A DNA stretch of 18,225 bases, from contig DEIP01000167.1 in assembly GCA_002352605.1 (NCBI GenBank), positions 6,731 to 24,955 of the forward strand, in the 5' to 3' direction. A program made the translations under genes and the position numbers. The stretch comes from Desulfobacteraceae bacterium UBA2771 (GTDB taxonomy: Bacteria > Desulfobacterota > Desulfobacteria > Desulfobacterales > Desulfosarcinaceae). Positions 6,630 through 16,049 of this stretch are shown here, piece by piece. The stretch's first letter is position 1. Each line of letters begins with the position of its first letter. The notes under the pieces were generated by a model, which saw only the letters and a program-made list of their open reading frames with translations, searched no databases and was not told where the DNA came from.

Positions 6630-7559
6630 ATGAAACAGCCCGACTACCGATATCTTTTCGGTCCGGTGCCGTCACGGCGTTTCGGGCGATCGCTGGGTAT
6701 TGACCTGATACCGTACAAAACTTGCAGTCTGGACTGTGTTTTCTGCCAGTTGGGCCGAAGCCCGAGAAAGACGCTTGAAAGAAAGCCATACACCCCCACG
6801 GCCGATGTGATTGCTGAAATCGACCATTGGCTGAAGAGCGGTGGTGTTGCGGATTACCTGACCCTTTCCGGTTCCGGCGAACCGACGCTTCATTCGGAAT
6901 TCGGCCGAGTGCTGGACTTTCTTCGAGACCAGTCCATGCCGTCGGTACTGTTGACCAACGGAACCCTGCTTAACTTACCGGATGTACGGGAAGCCGCTGC
7001 TTTGGCCCATGTGGTCAAGGTGTCCCTGAGCGCCTGGAACCAGAAATCATTCGAGTGGGTCAACCGGCCCCATCGTCGGCTCGATTTCAGACGCTTCTTC
7101 GAGGGGTTGAAACAATTCCGCAACGGATTCGGCGGCCGGTTGTGGCTGGAGGTATTCCTCCTGTCAGGCATCAACGCGATGGCCGGAGATGTTGAGAAAA
7201 TCGCCACCCTGGCACGGGAGCTGAGGCCGGAGCACATTCATCTCAACACCGTCGTCCGGCCGCCGGCCGAGGACTTTGCCGTCGCCGTACCCATGGCGCA
7301 GATGGAGGCGCTCGCCGGTTTGTTTGATCCGCCGGCCCGGATCGCCGCCGGGTTCAAGATCACTCGGTCCCAAAAGGTAAAGGTTGACGAAGCCAACGTC
7401 CTTTCCATGCTCAGGCGCCGGCCCTGCACCATGAAACAAATCCAGGCGGCATTTGGACTACACATCAACGAGACCTCAAAAATCCTCAGTTACCTCATGC
7501 AACGCAATCAGATTCGTTCCGATTCGAGAAACCAAGAGGTGTATTACCGGTTTACTTAA
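6630..7559 (+). CDS. Radical SAM protein with C-terminal winged-helix domain
   Basis: A 309-residue radical SAM enzyme of the COG0731-like group. The cluster motif CSLDCVFC (Cys32, 36, 39) binds the [4Fe-4S] cluster that cleaves S-adenosylmethionine. LTLSGSGEPTLHSEF is the SAM-binding GGE-like region, and LLTNGTLL, VKVSLSAW and LEVFLLSGIN continue the barrel. The opening YLFGPVPSRRFGRSLGIDL is characteristic of this subgroup. Residues about 250-309 (LRRRPCTMKQIQAAFGLHIN...) look like a winged helix, so it may bind nucleic acid or sense a partner. The ATG at 6630 is preferred over a TTG at 6600; the ribosome site is weak, which suggests translational coupling to the scaffold gene 7 bp upstream. 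The substrate is unknown. Confidence 0.88.
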   Translation: MKQPDYRYLFGPVPSRRFGRSLGIDLIPYKTCSLDCVFCQLGRSPRKTLERKPYTPTADVIAEIDHWLKSGGVADYLTLSGSGEPTLHSEFGRVLDFLRDQSMPSVLLTNGTLLNLPDVREAAALAHVVKVSLSAWNQKSFEWVNRPHRRLDFRRFFEGLKQFRNGFGGRLWLEVFLLSGINAMAGDVEKIATLARELRPEHIHLNTVVRPPAEDFAVAVPMAQMEALAGLFDPPARIAAGFKITRSQKVKVDEANVLSMLRRRPCTMKQIQAAFGLHINETSKILSYLMQRNQIRSDSRNQEVYYRFT

Positions 7560-7669
7560 TTGCTTGCATATTGCACCCGTCAGCTATAGTTTATCAATTT
7601 ATCGCCGACCAGTCGGCTAACCATGCTTTTGCAGCGAGGCGCAAAGAGACGCGTCTGGGGAACCCTTAC

Positions 7670-8806
7670 ATGCCTACGGAAACAGTTGAGACCCTGATTG
7701 TCGGAGGCGGCCTCAGCGGTATATATGCCGCCTACTTGCTGTCGCGGAGAAATAAATCTTTTATCGTTCTCGAAGCCCGTGAGCGTACCGGCGGCAGGAT
7801 TTTAAGTCATGAACATCATGGGTTTTTCTCCGATCTCGGCCCCTCCTGGTATTGGCCCGCGATTCACCCGAAAATGGCGCACCTCATTCAAACCATGGGC
7901 CTCAAGGGATATCGTCAGTTTGAAGCTGGGATGGGTTGTTTTCAACGGTCCAATGGCGTCGTCCAGACCGTCGGCGGTTACGCCACGGAACCCCGATCCT
8001 GGCGACTTTCCGGCGGAATGATGGCACTGATCACAAGACTCCGGGAAGCGATTCCTGAAAACGCCATCAGATGCAATCACCCGGTCTGCCGGATAGAAAA
8101 AAAATTCCCAGGTGCCATAGTCAGTGTCGGCGAATTGGAGAAAGAACCGTGGGCCCGGTTCAGGACCAGCAAGGTCATCCTCGCTCTGCCGCCGCGCCTT
8201 GCCGCCGCCACCATTCTCTTTACCCCGAACCTGTCTCATCATTTGACCCAGGCGATGTTGAAAATCGGTACATGGATGGCGGGTCAGGCGAAATTCTGTG
8301 CCCTCTACAAAGAACCTTTCTGGCGGAAAACGGGCCTGTCCGGCCAGGCGTTCAGCGAGTGCGGGCCGCTGGGTGAGATCCACGACGGATCCAACAACAA
8401 CGGCGGGGGGCCCTATGGGCTGACCGGTTTTGTCGGTATCCCGGCGGCCCAACGCAACCAGCAACAACGCCTCACCGGGGCGATTCTTTCCCAGCTTGCA
8501 ACCATCTATGGCAAACCGGCGGCGCAGCCGTCGACCTTCTTCTACCGGGATTGGGCACAGGAACGATTTACCGCCACCCCGTTCGACCAGCCACCGATGG
8601 TCGAACATCCCTACTATCACCCTCCGGCAGGTCAAACGTCCATTTGGGATGGAACCATCCATTTTGCCGGCTCGGAGACCGCCACCCAACATGGTGGTTA
8701 TCTGGAAGGCGCCTTGACCGCTGCCGAACGGGCGGTAATGACCCACATTGTCGAAGCGGTGAAGATTGAAAAAGATGCCCTTAGGATTGGGGACGAAATA
8801 AAGTGA
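7670..8806 (+). CDS. FAD-dependent amine oxidase family (flavin monoamine oxidase-like) protein
   Basis: A 378-residue flavoprotein. The N-terminal dinucleotide-binding motif IVGGGLSGIYAAYLL is followed by LEARERTGGRI, the second FAD-contacting block of the amine oxidase/phytoene desaturase superfamily. The FAD-closing motif near the end is IHFAGSETATQHGGYLEGAL, matching the I.FAGe.t......G...GA pattern. The middle (IPENAIRCNHPVCRIEK) fits the FAD-binding turn. The ATG at 7670 is chosen because it precedes the nucleotide-binding strand and has GGGGAA upstream; the open frame begins at a TTG 33 codons earlier. The substrate (polyamine, amino acid or lipid) is not evident. The 110 bp gap from the radical SAM gene leaves co-transcription possible. 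Confidence 0.87.
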   Translation: MPTETVETLIVGGGLSGIYAAYLLSRRNKSFIVLEARERTGGRILSHEHHGFFSDLGPSWYWPAIHPKMAHLIQTMGLKGYRQFEAGMGCFQRSNGVVQTVGGYATEPRSWRLSGGMMALITRLREAIPENAIRCNHPVCRIEKKFPGAIVSVGELEKEPWARFRTSKVILALPPRLAAATILFTPNLSHHLTQAMLKIGTWMAGQAKFCALYKEPFWRKTGLSGQAFSECGPLGEIHDGSNNNGGGPYGLTGFVGIPAAQRNQQQRLTGAILSQLATIYGKPAAQPSTFFYRDWAQERFTATPFDQPPMVEHPYYHPPAGQTSIWDGTIHFAGSETATQHGGYLEGALTAAERAVMTHIVEAVKIEKDALRIGDEIK

Positions 8807-8867
8807 ACGACAATTGCAGATCAAAGCGCCAAGACAATGGATCAAAAGGGTGAGGCGAACTGCATTT

Positions 8868-9899
8868 ATGTATTTGAAATTGCTGATGTTGTCGATGAGC
8901 ATGGCGCTTGTTTTTGGAACTGAAACGGGTGAAGCTGCGGAAAAATTGCAGACATTCAGCTTTTATTTTGAAAACGATTTTATAGCGAAAACCGACCAGA
9001 ATTACACCAACGGTGTAAAGCTGTCCTGGACTTCACATGATTTGACCGGTTATGCCGATAGCGGCTGGCTGCCGGACTGGAGCTTGCCGCTCATACGCAG
9101 GCTGCCTTTCATCAATGAGCCGGGGCTGCAGCGCAATGTCGTCCTCTCCATCGGGCAGAACATTTATACACCTGAAGATATCGAGGCTGAAGAGCTGGTT
9201 GAAGATGAACGGCCATATGCGGGATGGACCTACTTCGGCATCGGCCTGCACAGAAAAAACGATCGCCGTCTGGATTCGATGGAGATTCAGCTCGGCATGG
9301 TCGGCCCCGCATCTTTCGCCGAACAGACGCAAAAATGGGCTCATCAATGGGTCGGTGCGCAATATCCGAATGGCTGGGACAATCAAATTAAAAACGAACC
9401 CGGGCTTGCCGTCATATACGAACGAAAATGGCGGTTTCCGTATGACGGGAATTTCGGGACACTGGGTTTTGATGTTATCCCTCATCTGAGCGGTGCATTG
9501 GGCAATGTTTACACCTATGCCAATGCCGGGGTGGGAGCCCGGATAGGATGGAATATCCCCAGGGATTTCGGGACGTCTCTGATCCGTCCGTCCGGCGCTT
9601 CCAACGCGCCTCTGAACGCACGGGACCCCCGAATCTCCAGTGATCAAGGGTTCGGTCTGTATCTGTTTGTCACGGCCGACGGGTGTGCCGTGCTGCATAA
9701 CATATTTCTGGATGGAAACACCTTTTCCGACAGCCACAGCGTCGATAAAAAACATTTTGTAGCTAATATCGGAGCAGGCATCGGATTGATCATCCACCGC
9801 TTCAAGCTTTGCTACACCCACGTTTTGCGGACGAGAGAGTTCGAAGGACAAGAAGATGACCAGGTTTTCGGTTCCATCACCCTTTCTTTTACATACTGA
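8868..9899 (+). CDS. LpxR-like outer-membrane lipid A deacylase (DUF2219)
   Basis: A 343-residue protein with a hydrophobic signal (MYLKLLMLSMSMALVFG), cleavage probably after GEAA, and alternating-strand sequence ending in an aromatic (FGSITLSFTY), as in outer-membrane beta barrels. The LpxR hallmarks are present: FYFENDFIAKTDQNYTNG, with the Asn-Asp pair and Thr of the active site; DERPYAGWTY; and SMEIQLGMVGP. LpxR removes the 3'-acyloxyacyl chain of lipid A, changing outer-membrane charge and immune recognition. The ATG at 8868 gives the cleanest signal peptide; a TTG at 8814 would add 18 basic residues. It follows the amine oxidase gene closely and is convergent with the CBS-ACT gene. Confidence 0.87.
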   Translation: MYLKLLMLSMSMALVFGTETGEAAEKLQTFSFYFENDFIAKTDQNYTNGVKLSWTSHDLTGYADSGWLPDWSLPLIRRLPFINEPGLQRNVVLSIGQNIYTPEDIEAEELVEDERPYAGWTYFGIGLHRKNDRRLDSMEIQLGMVGPASFAEQTQKWAHQWVGAQYPNGWDNQIKNEPGLAVIYERKWRFPYDGNFGTLGFDVIPHLSGALGNVYTYANAGVGARIGWNIPRDFGTSLIRPSGASNAPLNARDPRISSDQGFGLYLFVTADGCAVLHNIFLDGNTFSDSHSVDKKHFVANIGAGIGLIIHRFKLCYTHVLRTREFEGQEDDQVFGSITLSFTY

Positions 9900-10108
9900 G
9901 TGTCGAATGCCGGAACAGGGCATGACGATGCAACCGTCAGGCGGCAATCGGAGCCCGAAAGTCACGAAACGTCGATCCTATCACGTACCGCAATTCCACG
10001 ATTGCCAGCATGCAAGCCTGGGGCCTGATGCGCATCCCAATAAGATCGGTTCTCAGCAGATAACGTGTTGCACAGAGGATGCGCATGGAGGACCATCCGC
10101 TTTAAAGA

Positions 10109-10783
10109 TCATGTGTCATCAATTACACTAAGCAAGTCAAATTTTTCTTCAAGAATAGTTTTTAATTTCTCAATTTTTTCGGGAGCACAATTTCTCATTC
10201 GTATATAAACATGACGATGTCCGGGCTCCTCTCCGGAATGGGGGGTAAGGATGCTGGCGATCCGGCCGTCATTTTCATGAATTATATCGTTTACCTTCTT
10301 GATGGAACCCGGACTATCTTCCAGTCTGAATCCGAAGGTTGTCTTCCCCGCCTTAATGCCGGAGAAATCGACAATAATCTTGAAAATATCCGACTCAGTT
10401 ATAATTCCGACAAGCCCTTTCCGGGAATCGACGACGGGAAGGCCGGAAATATGATATTTTAACATTGTCTCGGCTGCTTTCACGACACTTTGTTCAGGAG
10501 AAACAGTAACCACATCGGATTTCATAATTTCTCCGACTTTAATATTTGCCAGCAAATCATAAAGCTCCGGCATCAGTTTTCTTTCAGCCTTATCGAAGCT
10601 AACAACTTGAGACGGGCTTGCCGACCGAAGGTCACGATCGGTGACCATTCCAATCAGTTCATCATTATGTACCACCGGGAATCTGCGAACCCCCGCTTCT
10701 TTCATGCGTTCAGCGGCTCTAATGATAGACATGTCCTTATCGATGCTTATCGGATCTGCCGTCATATATTTTTCTATCCACAT
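10109..10783 (-). CDS. CBS-pair protein with C-terminal ACT-like domain (AcuB-like)
   Basis: A 224-residue cytoplasmic regulator. CBS 1 spans about residues 1-55 (WIEKYMTADPISIDKD..., RRFPVVHNDELIGMVTDRDL) and CBS 2 about 80-135 (VGEIMKSDVVTVSPEQ..., ISGLPVVDSRKGLVGIITESDIF). An ACT-like segment follows (about 140-220, LEDSPGSIKKVNDIIHEND). CBS pairs bind adenine nucleotides or SAM, and ACT domains bind small metabolites, so this looks like an energy or metabolite sensor. The same architecture occurs in AcuB. The ATG at 10783 has AAAGG upstream. It is the last gene of the minus-strand CoA operon, 58 bp after the hydratase, suggesting feedback control of that pathway (inference). Confidence 0.85.
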   Translation of the reverse strand: MWIEKYMTADPISIDKDMSIIRAAERMKEAGVRRFPVVHNDELIGMVTDRDLRSASPSQVVSFDKAERKLMPELYDLLANIKVGEIMKSDVVTVSPEQSVVKAAETMLKYHISGLPVVDSRKGLVGIITESDIFKIIVDFSGIKAGKTTFGFRLEDSPGSIKKVNDIIHENDGRIASILTPHSGEEPGHRHVYIRMRNCAPEKIEKLKTILEEKFDLLSVIDDT

Positions 10784-10841
10784 AACCAAAACCTTTCTTT
10801 TGGGGGTTATTACAAAACCACCTCCTCGATCGGTGGCGTCT

Positions 10842-11612
<771 letters not shown>

Positions 11613-11638
11613 TGCGATTCGCCTCCTGGATAATGGGT

Positions 11639-12685
11639 TTAGGGAATCAAGACCGTTCTAATTGATTCACCTTTTCGTACCACATCAAGGGCCTCATTAA
11701 CCTCCGATAATGGAAATTTTCCTGTAATCAACGGTTTAATGTCTATTTTTTTATTCTTAACAAGATCAATGATTCTTGGGATATCAGCGGTACAGCAACT
11801 GACCGACCCAACAATTTCCAGTTGCTTGACCATCATTCGTCCGGGGCTGAAAGATGCATTGTCCGGACAAAATCCTACAACAACGAGCCGGCCGCCGGGC
11901 CGTAAAATCTGGTAAGCCTGAAGGATGGTTTCAGGCCGCCCAATCAACTCGAAAGCCACATCAACGCCGCCCCCCGTCAAACGCCGTATTTCCTTTACTA
12001 CCTCTTTTCCTTTTTTGGCGTCGATGGTTTTATAGGCCCCAAACGCCTTTGCCGTTTGAAGTTTTGTTTTCGGGCTTCCGGTTACAACTGGAATATCGAA
12101 ATCCACCGCAATCACAGACACACCCATGGCTGCGGCAATCTGAACACAATTCATTCCCAAACCACCACAGCCGATGACAGCTGCCGTGTCTCCGAGAGTC
12201 AGGCCCGAACGGTTCTTGACGGCATGAAAAGGTGTCGATACGGCATCGGCGATTATGCAGCCATCCTCCGGCGGGATTTCCGGTGGGAGTAGATATGCAT
12301 TTCGTGCAGGAACCTTTATATACTCGGCATAGGCACCGTTGATGTGGTTGCCAAGCATTATCCAGTTGTCACAGATATTGTCTCTGCCTTCCCTGCAGTT
12401 ACGGCACGAACCACAGGAAATAATATTGCCCAATAAGACTGAGTCTCCGACTTTAAAATCCACCACCGAGGCTCCGACCTCTGATACGGTTCCGGCTGAT
12501 TCATGCCCTAGTATAATTGGTGGTTTTTTAGCGGTAGGCACACCAAGATCAATGTATTCCATATCAGACTGGCAGATGCCGCATCCGGCAACCTTTACCA
12601 AGATATCGTTCGGACCGATCCGAGGCGTAGGAACTTCTTCAAACTTCAGCTTTTTTCCAGGTCCATAAAAAACAGATGCTTTCAT
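11639..12685 (-). CDS. Zinc-dependent MDR alcohol dehydrogenase, similar to 6-hydroxycyclohex-1-ene-1-carbonyl-CoA dehydrogenase
   Basis: A 348-residue NAD(P)-dependent dehydrogenase. The catalytic zinc ligands are GCGIC (Cys35) and GHES (His61, Glu62); structural zinc Cys are 91, 94, 97 and 105. The Rossmann motif IGCGGLG (172-177) is followed by Asp195 at the end of the next strand, favouring NAD. The blocks GNHINGAYAEYIKVPAR and IADAVSTPFHAV resemble the hydroxyacyl-CoA dehydrogenases of anaerobic benzoyl-CoA degradation (Had/BamQ). After Asp195 there is an unusual insertion (IPVVTGS) before the helix. The ribosome site is AAGGGGG just before the ATG. With the hydratase downstream it would oxidise a ring hydroxyl to a ketone (inference). 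Confidence 0.87.
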   Translation of the reverse strand: MKASVFYGPGKKLKFEEVPTPRIGPNDILVKVAGCGICQSDMEYIDLGVPTAKKPPIILGHESAGTVSEVGASVVDFKVGDSVLLGNIISCGSCRNCREGRDNICDNWIMLGNHINGAYAEYIKVPARNAYLLPPEIPPEDGCIIADAVSTPFHAVKNRSGLTLGDTAAVIGCGGLGMNCVQIAAAMGVSVIAVDFDIPVVTGSPKTKLQTAKAFGAYKTIDAKKGKEVVKEIRRLTGGGVDVAFELIGRPETILQAYQILRPGGRLVVVGFCPDNASFSPGRMMVKQLEIVGSVSCCTADIPRIIDLVKNKKIDIKPLITGKFPLSEVNEALDVVRKGESIRTVLIP

Positions 12686-12853
12686 TGATCCCCCTTTTAG
12701 TCAGAGAACACCGACACAGATTAATAAAGGAACGATATTGGAGTTTTCCGTTTTTCAGGAAGTTAAACTTGCCGGTTGGACCTCAATGTCAACAACTCAA
12801 GAGACCGATGCACGGCATAACCGGCTTAAAATAATGTCTCGATGGATACAATC

Positions 12854-13693
12854 TTATCTCCCTTTAATCCATGTACCATCATTTACAAATTCACGCCGCA
12901 TTTTTTTTATTTTTTCCCGGTTTATGTGGTAATCTCCCTGTTTTTCCATTAAAAAGCCTAAATGATGGTTCCGGTCATTCAGGGTATTGACTTCACTTGT
13001 GGCAACCTTTTCGATGATTAAAGTAACTCGCCCATCCTCAGAAATCAGTTTGCCCTGATTCTGGCAGACCAGACATTCCACACCATCTTCGATGAATTTG
13101 AATGCCTGTGATCCGCAGATATTGCATCTCTTCCCATCGGGAATGATCTCTTTCTTAGGAGAAAATAACATCCGACCCAGTTCTATCGTTTTTTTGTGAT
13201 TTTCTTCACCGGCTAGAATTTCTCCCTTTCCACCGGCAAGGAGATTTGCTTCCCCTACTATATCAAGTCCCATCGTCATGGCTGCACTGCCAAGTGCGGC
13301 TGATGTATATCCGTCTTTTCCTTTCACCCCTAAAAGCGTAATAATCAGACAAGGCTTACCGATAAATTTTTCAAAACGAGGGTACATCATGCAGAGTCTA
13401 TCGACGATCATTTTAACCGTGCAGATGGGTCCAAAAAAATAGACAGGCACGGCAAGGATCACCCCGTCAGCCTTTGCCAAGGCATCAAGGAAAATTTCCA
13501 TATCATCATCCTGAACACAGCAGCCCTTTTCAATACATCGATAACAGCCCAGGCAAAGCTTGACATCCAGATCACTTATCCTGAGTAGAGACAGCGAATG
13601 GGGCTCGGGTATATGACGGCCAATCATCTTCACCGCCAGTTCTGAGTTTCCCATTTTACGGGTGGATCCTATAATTCCAAGAACGTTTTTCAT
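12854..13693 (-). CDS. NADPH-dependent FMN reductase/iron-sulfur flavoprotein-like protein with Cys-rich C-terminus
   Basis: A 279-residue flavodoxin-fold protein. Residues 1-40 (VLGIIGSTRKMGNSE) form the FMN phosphate loop. CLGCYRCIEKGCC (about 47-59) is the compact Cys motif of iron-sulfur flavoproteins that ligates a [4Fe-4S] cluster. VILAVPVYFFG is the isoalloxazine loop. An additional C-terminal part has CNICGS, then CLVC about 16 residues later, a Cys4 zinc-ribbon or rubredoxin-like knuckle, followed by a basic tail. It lies 14 bp after the acyl-CoA dehydrogenase stop, in the same operon. It could be that enzyme's electron acceptor, replacing or supplementing electron-transfer flavoprotein. 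The ribosome site is weak, suggesting coupling. Confidence 0.85.
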   Translation of the reverse strand: MKNVLGIIGSTRKMGNSELAVKMIGRHIPEPHSLSLLRISDLDVKLCLGCYRCIEKGCCVQDDDMEIFLDALAKADGVILAVPVYFFGPICTVKMIVDRLCMMYPRFEKFIGKPCLIITLLGVKGKDGYTSAALGSAAMTMGLDIVGEANLLAGGKGEILAGEENHKKTIELGRMLFSPKKEIIPDGKRCNICGSQAFKFIEDGVECLVCQNQGKLISEDGRVTLIIEKVATSEVNTLNDRNHHLGFLMEKQGDYHINREKIKKMRREFVNDGTWIKGR

Positions 13694-13707
13694 GAATTTA
13701 TGCCTAA

Positions 13708-14844
13708 CTACTTCAACAATTCATTCGCTATTATATTTCGCTGAATCTGATTCGTACCTTCTACGATCTGAAAAATCTTTGCCTCGCGCATATAGCGCTC
13801 GACCGGGTAGTCCTTGATATAACCATACCCGCCGAGAAGCTGGACTGCGTCGGTGGTTACACTCATCGCAGAATCCGTGGCAAAGCACTTGGCCATGGAC
13901 GCCTCTTTGGTGAATGGCTTCCCCTTGTTTGCAAGATCGGCTGCTTGATAGAGGAGCAGACGTGAAGCCGAAATCATTATGGCCATATCAGACAGCATCC
14001 ACTGGATACCCTGAAATTTGCAGATAGAACGTCCGAACTGTTTACGCGCTTTCGTGTAGGAAAGCGCAGCTTCATAGGCTGCCTGTGCAACGCCAAGACC
14101 TATGGCACCGACAGATATTCTTCCACGGTCAAGCGCGCCCATTAGCATCTCGAAACCCTTACCTTCTTCCCACAAAATGTTTTCCCTGGGAACGATACAA
14201 TTGGAAAAAATCAGTTCACCGGTTGGAGAGCCGCCATAGCCCATTTTGTTTTCAACCTTGCCGAATTTGAACCCTTCAGCGCCTTTTTCAACGATTAAGA
14301 TTGAAACCCCCTTGTGCTTCAGTTCCGGATTTGTTTTTACCCCAACGAGGTATATGTCAGCTTCGCCGGCAGTGGTAACAAATATCTTATTTGCGTTTAT
14401 TACATATTTGCCATCAACCATTTCAACTTTAGCAGAAATCGCAGATATATCAGACCCCGCCTCCGGTTCAGTAATGGACAATGCGCCGATTTTTTTGCCT
14501 GACGTCATTTGTGGCAAAAACCGTTCTTTCAGTTCATCAGACCCATACGCCTGAATCATAAATTGTGTTGTCAAATGGACAGAAAAGGTTCCTGCCGTCG
14601 CAACACACCCCTTTGCAATTTCCTCCATCACTGCCACCATGGCATCATAACCATAGCCCATCCCACCATATTTATCAGGGGTGAGTAATCCCATAAAATC
14701 TAGATTAGAGAGTTTTTTCAACGCCTCACGGGGAAAGATATGCTTTTGATCGGTTTCAGCCGCATTGGGAGCCAGCTCTTTCTTTGAAAACGCGGTAGCC
14801 GCGTCCTTAATCATCCGTATTTCATCACTCAGTTCAAAATTCAT
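13708..14844 (-). CDS. Acyl-CoA dehydrogenase
   Basis: A 378-residue FAD enzyme that introduces an alpha,beta double bond into an acyl-CoA. The helical N-domain (FELSDEIRMIKDAATAF) is followed by ALSITEPEAGSD and TTAGEADIYLVGVKT (FAD/substrate region), DRGRISVGAIGLGVAQAA, and the C-terminal QLLGGYGYIKDYPVERYMRE. The catalytic base Glu362 is in place (IVEGTNQIQR). Full length for the family. The ATG at 14844 has AAAGGA upstream. Operon context (ligase and hydrolase upstream; flavoprotein, dehydrogenase and hydratase downstream) suggests it acts on a ring or branched acyl-CoA similar to cyclohexanecarboxyl-CoA, but the substrate is not fixed by sequence. Confidence 0.93.
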   Translation of the reverse strand: MNFELSDEIRMIKDAATAFSKKELAPNAAETDQKHIFPREALKKLSNLDFMGLLTPDKYGGMGYGYDAMVAVMEEIAKGCVATAGTFSVHLTTQFMIQAYGSDELKERFLPQMTSGKKIGALSITEPEAGSDISAISAKVEMVDGKYVINANKIFVTTAGEADIYLVGVKTNPELKHKGVSILIVEKGAEGFKFGKVENKMGYGGSPTGELIFSNCIVPRENILWEEGKGFEMLMGALDRGRISVGAIGLGVAQAAYEAALSYTKARKQFGRSICKFQGIQWMLSDMAIMISASRLLLYQAADLANKGKPFTKEASMAKCFATDSAMSVTTDAVQLLGGYGYIKDYPVERYMREAKIFQIVEGTNQIQRNIIANELLK

Positions 14845-14969
14845 CACTTTTCCTTTATTGATGGATCGTAATCTCCGGGAACCGCAATGCTTTTAGACTC
14901 CTTCGCGGGTCTTCAGCAAACCATCCGTTTGCGGGTGGTAGGTGATTATGGAATAAAGATCATTTGCTT

Positions 14970-15851
14970 TTAAGACCGGCGCACCGGCACGGCGTGTGAG
15001 AGAAAATCGATAACGGACCGGTTAAAGATATCGTTGCGATCCCCCGCAATCATGTGACCCGCCCCGGTAACATTAACGTACTCGCTGTGGGGACAAAGCG
15101 AGAGAAAACGCTGCGCACCTTCTTCACTGAGCACATCCGATAAACCGCCACGGACCAGTAACGTGGGTAGACTCAGCTTTTTAGCACTGGCTTCAAAGCG
15201 ATTCTGCTGCTTGGTAATGTCGCGTCCCATGGTCCAAAAACGAGGATCCCAGTGCCAACGATACCTGCCGTCTTTAGTCAAACGAACGTTCTTGACCAGG
15301 CCTTCGAGGTTATTTGGTGGCTTCCGGTGAGGCTGGTAATCGGCGATGGCATCCGCGACCTCCTGTAATGAACCGAAGCCATCCGGCTTCCGGCGCATGA
15401 AGGACAAGATCTTTTTGACACCCTCATCTTCAATATTCGGTGCGATATCAACCAGTACCAAGGCCGTTGCCTCGATATGGTTTTCCCCCGTCGCCACCAA
15501 GCTGGTGCCACCGCCCATCGATGCACCGACGAGCACCGGGCGCCATCCACCCAGCGAACGGATCACGCACTTCAGGTCCTCCACCATGATGTCTATGCCG
15601 TAGATACCGTCTTCCGCCCAATCTGAATCCCCGTGCCCACGGGCATCGAATGTGATGGCATGATAGCCCGCTTTTCCCAACGCTTCACCGGCGCCTTTCC
15701 ACGCATGGCGGGTTTGCCCGCCACCGTGCTGCAACAGCACCAGCGGCCCGCTCGGATCACCCCACGAATCGCCTGCGATCGTTATACCACCAGCCCCGGG
15801 CCAGCGATGCATGGGTCCGGGTATGCTCGGCAATCTTTTACCTGCACTCAC
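14970..15851 (-). CDS. Alpha/beta hydrolase
   Basis: A 293-residue hydrolase with the complete triad: nucleophile Ser111 in GASMGG, Asp239 in RGGLSDVL and His266 in GAGHMIAGD. The oxyanion-side motif LLQHGGGQTRHAW and FDARGHGDSDWAED are typical of the fold's esterase, C-C hydrolase and haloperoxidase-like branch. A cap domain lies at about 140-225. The start is GTG at 15851 with GATAGGAG 7 bases upstream; no ATG gives the full N-terminus. It lies 198 bp after the ligase gene and 125 bp before the dehydrogenase. It may be a thioesterase or ester hydrolase releasing the acid that the ligase activates (inference). Its GC content seems higher than that of its neighbours, so it could have been acquired separately. 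Confidence 0.88.
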   Translation of the reverse strand: MSAGKRLPSIPGPMHRWPGAGGITIAGDSWGDPSGPLVLLQHGGGQTRHAWKGAGEALGKAGYHAITFDARGHGDSDWAEDGIYGIDIMVEDLKCVIRSLGGWRPVLVGASMGGGTSLVATGENHIEATALVLVDIAPNIEDEGVKKILSFMRRKPDGFGSLQEVADAIADYQPHRKPPNNLEGLVKNVRLTKDGRYRWHWDPRFWTMGRDITKQQNRFEASAKKLSLPTLLVRGGLSDVLSEEGAQRFLSLCPHSEYVNVTGAGHMIAGDRNDIFNRSVIDFLSHAVPVRRS

Positions 15852-16049
15852 AACGTTACTCCTATCAACGAAACACGCCTACGGCCAAGAAGAGGATTCA
15901 CAAACCGTGTTCTATTCAAAGAGCGGCAGATCGCAAAATTCAGCCGGGTTATTGTTTGTCTACCAGGCACATCACCTGGTGCATGTAGCGGCATGTGCCT
16001 CCATCGGTGACGCCGTAGCCGATCCAAAAGGACGGGTAAGATGCGGGGT

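Noticed and set aside
7802..8902. Minus-strand open frame of 366 codons
   Set aside because: Antisense to the FAD amine-oxidase-family gene, which has clear FAD motifs; no domain visible in the antisense product.
9033..9965. Minus-strand open frame of 310 codons
   Set aside because: Antisense to the LpxR-like gene; no ribosome site or family motif.
10026..10089. GATGCGCAT palindromes between LpxR and the CBS gene as a bidirectional terminator
   Set aside because: Two short self-complementary words without T-runs; no stable hairpin of terminator form.
15962..15998. ACCAGG/CCTGGT and GGCACAT/ATGTGCC inverted repeats as a terminator between ligase and hydrolase
   Set aside because: The two pairings compete, no U-run follows on either strand, and the genes appear to form one operon.
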